A stretch of 64,000 nt of DNA from Camillea tinctor. Its lineage: Eukaryota; Ascomycota; Sordariomycetes; Xylariales; Xylariaceae. Positions 61,402-64,000 of the stretch are shown here, one piece after another. The notes below the pieces were generated by a model. It had not been told where the DNA came from. It worked only from the letters and a program-made list of their open reading frames with translations, and ran no database searches. Location of the stretch: the NCBI GenBank assembly GCA_022578605.1, contig MU394135.1, forward strand, positions 64,617 through 128,616. The letters run 5' to 3'. The position numbers were made by a program, and so were the translations under genes. The stretch's first letter is position 1. The number at the start of each line of letters is the position of its first letter.

Positions 61402-64000
61402 TTAGAACTTGGCCCACTTGAGCCCAACAGCGATCGCAATGACGGGCAGGACGCTGACAAGCTCGCCCAGTCCGGCGAACTCTGGCGGGATCCTGACACT
61501 AGCGCCGCTTCTGGCGCTGATAAGAGCCCCGGAAGCAAGCAAGACGGCGAGAACGTTGTAGATGAAGGACCAACCAAAATTAAAGGCGATGCGTAAGACA
61601 GAGGCACGCGAAATGTCTACCATGGTCACGATACTCTTGATCGAAGGACGCATGAGCACTACGTCAGCGGCGCTCTTCGCGATGTCTGTCCCTGAGTTCA
61701 TGTGCACGCCAATAGTAGCCTGGGTTAGAGCGACTGCGTCGTTAGTCCCGTCGCCAACAAAGACGACGACCCGTTTCTTGTCTCCGGCAGGGGTAGACAG
61801 GAGCTTTTGGATGTATAGCTGTTTATCCCCAGGGCTGCAGCGAGATTTCACGTTTTCGGGGTCGAGATTTAGTTTTCTAGCAATCTCTTGTACTGCACCT
61901 TCGTCATCGCCACTCAGCATGGAGACTTGCACACCTTTCTTTTTCAGTTCGGAAACGGCCTCAGCAGCGTCGGAGCGGACCGTGTCAGAAAGGCCAAAAA
62001 CGGCGTAGAGCTTAGAGTCGACAGTTACGCAGAAGACGGTGTATCCCTTGGCTAGTACGGCTGCAACCCGCGAATCGTGCCCGACTTCCAGCCAACGATC
62101 ATTGCCGCCACTAATGGTCGAACCGTTTAAAATTGCCGTTAGCCCCTTTCCAGGAACTGTTTTGACATCCTGGACTGAGCTAGAGGCAATGCCTTGCTCT
62201 TGTAGATGAATGGCCACGGCAGCAGATACAGGGTGTTTGCTGTTGGCGACCAAACCGAGAACCTTAGATCGTATTACAGAAGGATCTTCGCATGCTTCGT
62301 CATAAACCTCTTCCACAACCTTTAAGTTACCCTCTGTCAGTGTTCCCGTTTTATCAAAGACCACATCAGTGGTCCTGAACGCCATTTCAATAGCTTCAGC
62401 AGATTTGAAAATGATACCATAATCCGCCGCTACGCCACCAGCAATGACAATGACCATCGGAACAGCCAACCCGACAGCGCACGGACAGGAGACAATCAGC
62501 ACAGTAATCGCAAATGTGATAGCTTGGACACAAGCCTCGGAACCGGACTGTTTTCGGACCCCGACACCAACACCTACCCAGGCAACGAAGGTTATAATAG
62601 TGAGAGCCACTACCATGGGGACGAAGTACGAAGCGACACGATCTGCGACGTCCTGGATCTGGGGCTTGCTGAGCTTGGCATCATCTACCATGCCCGCAAT
62701 GGTGCTGATGGTGTTCTCGCACGGGAGATATGTCAGTTTTACTACGAGCTTCCCGGAGCCGTTAATAGAGCCCGCGATGACTTGATCGTGAATATTCTTC
62801 TCGACAGGCCGCGATTCCCCTGTGAGCATTGATTCGTCCACTTCGGAAACACCACCGATGACTATACCATCCGTCGGAATCTTGGTTTCTGGAAGAACTG
62901 TGAAGATATCACCGTACTGTAGAAGCCTTGCGTCGATCTCACGAATAATTTCACCGTCCTCCGTGGCTAACTGGGCAGTGGATGCCTGTAAAGATTGCAT
63001 TGAGATTGATTCGACAGCCTTCTGGCGAGCGAGGGCAGCAACCCATCGGCCAACCATGATGAGAGAAACTAACAGAGTACTCGTCTCGAAGAATTCTCCG
63101 GTGGATAGCGGCTGACCCCTGACCAGGTAGGCGAATGAGATGACCGAAAAGATGTATGCAGCAGACGTACTGAGGACAATGAGGAGGTCCATCTCGATCA
63201 CCCGGGAGAAAACGAGAGCTTTCAGCGCTTTGGGGTAAAAGGGGCCAGCAATAACGACTTGGATAATGGTAGCAAGCGCAAGAGAAGCCGCACCATATTC
63301 AATTTCGCGTTCTGGAAGCGGCGCCCACGCAAGAACAAGGACCGGTATAGTTAAAATGCAGGACAAGAGGGTCATCAGCCCGACCGAGCGAACATGCTTG
63401 CTACCTGCAGCCAACCCTGGATCACCACTGGGAGGAGCCAATTTGCATTCCTGCTGGAAGATTTGCTCGACGAGGTCCCTAGGGCCAATGGCTTGGGGAT
63501 CAAAGTTGATACGAACTGTATCCTTCCCTACGAGTTGGAAACTGTCCACGCCAAGGGGCAGCGGCTGGTCAAGGAATGCCTGAATATCTCCCAAGGGCAA
63601 GACTTCGATGCTTGATCCTTTGGTGACGATTCTCTCGAATTTGAATTCAGTCGTTTTCTCCAAGTGCTTCACTATGCTCTCCACTGACATGTTGGCAAGG
63701 TCCAGGTTGAACTCAGTTCGGGACATGACCAGACTCGTTTTGAGGTCAGTGACTGCGGGGACGCTTCCCAAGATCCTGCGTAGCTTGGTTTCGCATCCCG
63801 TGCAAGTCATTCCGGTGATACTCAAGACAACATGTTCCTTGCCCGACAGTCCCCTCTCGGGGTCCGCGATATTGTCCGAGCTCTCATGACTAACCGTTGC
63901 AGACTTCACACTACTGTTGTCTTTTGCAACTATGGTCTCCGAGGGAGGGCGTTTACCATTTCCACAGCAGCCTTTCTGACAAGCTGGCTTTTGGGCCTGG
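61402..64000 (-). CDS. P1B-type copper-transporting ATPase (5' end outside the window)
   Basis: One uninterrupted frame runs from the stop at 61402 to the right edge, about 865 codons; the start codon is not in the window. The visible N-terminus is Cys-rich (ACQKGCCGNGKR), followed by a heavy-metal-associated domain with MTCTGC, then a second HMA-like domain that has lost its CxxC. Core signatures: a TGES-like LTGESRPVE actuator motif, the metal-binding CPC (IVSCPCAVGLAVP) in TM6, the phosphorylation site DKTGTLTEG, KHPVSAAV (HP motif), GDGTNDAVAL in the hinge. The last TM ends VLPVIAIAVGLKWAKF. It pumps Cu(I) out of the cytosol, either to the Golgi (Ccc2-like) or across the plasma membrane (CrpA-like copper resistance). 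The Cys-rich leader and single CxxC domain favour the resistance type, but this is inference. Confidence 0.93.
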   Translation of the reverse strand, partial: QAQKPACQKGCCGNGKRPPSETIVAKDNSSVKSATVSHESSDNIADPERGLSGKEHVVLSITGMTCTGCETKLRRILGSVPAVTDLKTSLVMSRTEFNLDLANMSVESIVKHLEKTTEFKFERIVTKGSSIEVLPLGDIQAFLDQPLPLGVDSFQLVGKDTVRINFDPQAIGPRDLVEQIFQQECKLAPPSGDPGLAAGSKHVRSVGLMTLLSCILTIPVLVLAWAPLPEREIEYGAASLALATIIQVVIAGPFYPKALKALVFSRVIEMDLLIVLSTSAAYIFSVISFAYLVRGQPLSTGEFFETSTLLVSLIMVGRWVAALARQKAVESISMQSLQASTAQLATEDGEIIREIDARLLQYGDIFTVLPETKIPTDGIVIGGVSEVDESMLTGESRPVEKNIHDQVIAGSINGSGKLVVKLTYLPCENTISTIAGMVDDAKLSKPQIQDVADRVASYFVPMVVALTIITFVAWVGVGVGVRKQSGSEACVQAITFAITVLIVSCPCAVGLAVPMVIVIAGGVAADYGIIFKSAEAIEMAFRTTDVVFDKTGTLTEGNLKVVEEVYDEACEDPSVIRSKVLGLVANSKHPVSAAVAIHLQEQGIASSSVQDVKTVPGKGLTAILNGSTISGGNDRWLEVGHDSRVAAVLAKGYTVFCVTVDSKLYAVFGLSDTVRSDAAEAVSELKKKGVQVSMLSGDDEGAVQEIARKLNLDPENVKSRCSPGDKQLYIQKLLSTPAGDKKRVVVFVGDGTNDAVALTQATIGVHMNSGTDIAKSAADVVLMRPSIKSIVTMVDISRASVLRIAFNFGWSFIYNVLAVLLASGALISARSGASVRIPPEFAGLGELVSVLPVIAIAVGLKWAKF

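Noticed and set aside
1..64000. tRNA genes, rRNA, CRISPR arrays or intact transposase genes
   Set aside because: I looked for B-box-like GGTTCRANNCC, direct-repeat arrays and transposase or reverse-transcriptase motifs and found none I could support.

Overview
The window is nuclear DNA of a filamentous ascomycete (Pezizomycotina, most likely a Sordariomycete). The evidence is the gene set (Pho85-type cyclin, saccharopine dehydrogenase, Mlp1/Tpr nucleoporin, CSC1-type channel, PTH11/rhodopsin-like membrane protein, HTSFD acyltransferase, several transporters), the short introns of about 50-100 bases with CTAAC-like branch sites, the pyrimidine-rich leaders, and STAND/NLR-type and F-box relics. 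A 10-N gap at 56504-56513 shows it is a draft scaffold. Exon models were built by hand from splice signals, reading phase and family conservation.

Layout. 1-2316: long pyrimidine-rich leader/promoter, then a Pcl/Pho85-type cyclin (2317-3495, +). 3496-10437: about 7 kb with no gene I can support. 10438-11723 (-): three-exon saccharopine dehydrogenase (lys1), the last step of the fungal alpha-aminoadipate lysine pathway. 15526-17575 (-): a seven-exon membrane-anchored protein with three six-cysteine modules, including a 7-base microexon. 18808-20200: two decayed genes running into each other, a STAND-associated alpha/beta-hydrolase relic (+) and an F-box-like gene (-) broken by a 13-base tandem duplication. 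21516-23641 (-): amino-acid transporter of the AAAP family. 23642-27209: gene desert. 27210-30233 (+): CSC1/OSCA-type channel in seven exons. 31457-37748 (+): 2057-residue Mlp1/Tpr nucleoporin. 38787-40924 (-): 14-TM DHA2-type MFS exporter. 43362-45186 (-): MFS sugar transporter with a CreA-like cluster upstream. 46432-48882 (+): intronless TPR protein. 49181-50686 (-): Sde182/DUF1593 nucleoside-hydrolase-like protein. 52843-54447 (+): MATE-like membrane protein. 55174-57127 (-): rhodopsin/PTH11-like seven-TM protein interrupted by the assembly gap. 58171-59744 (+): HTSFD acyltransferase. 61402-64000 (-): P1B copper ATPase running off the right edge.

The housekeeping genes (cyclin, lys1, csc1, mlp1) are scattered among accessory transporters and fast-evolving genes, separated by AT-rich deserts that carry a recurrent CCTAGGTA-type motif. 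I see no compact biosynthetic cluster and no clearly new multi-gene system. The most unusual items are the six-cysteine triple-module protein with its microexon, the paired pseudogenes, and sharp GC jumps inside three separate genes.
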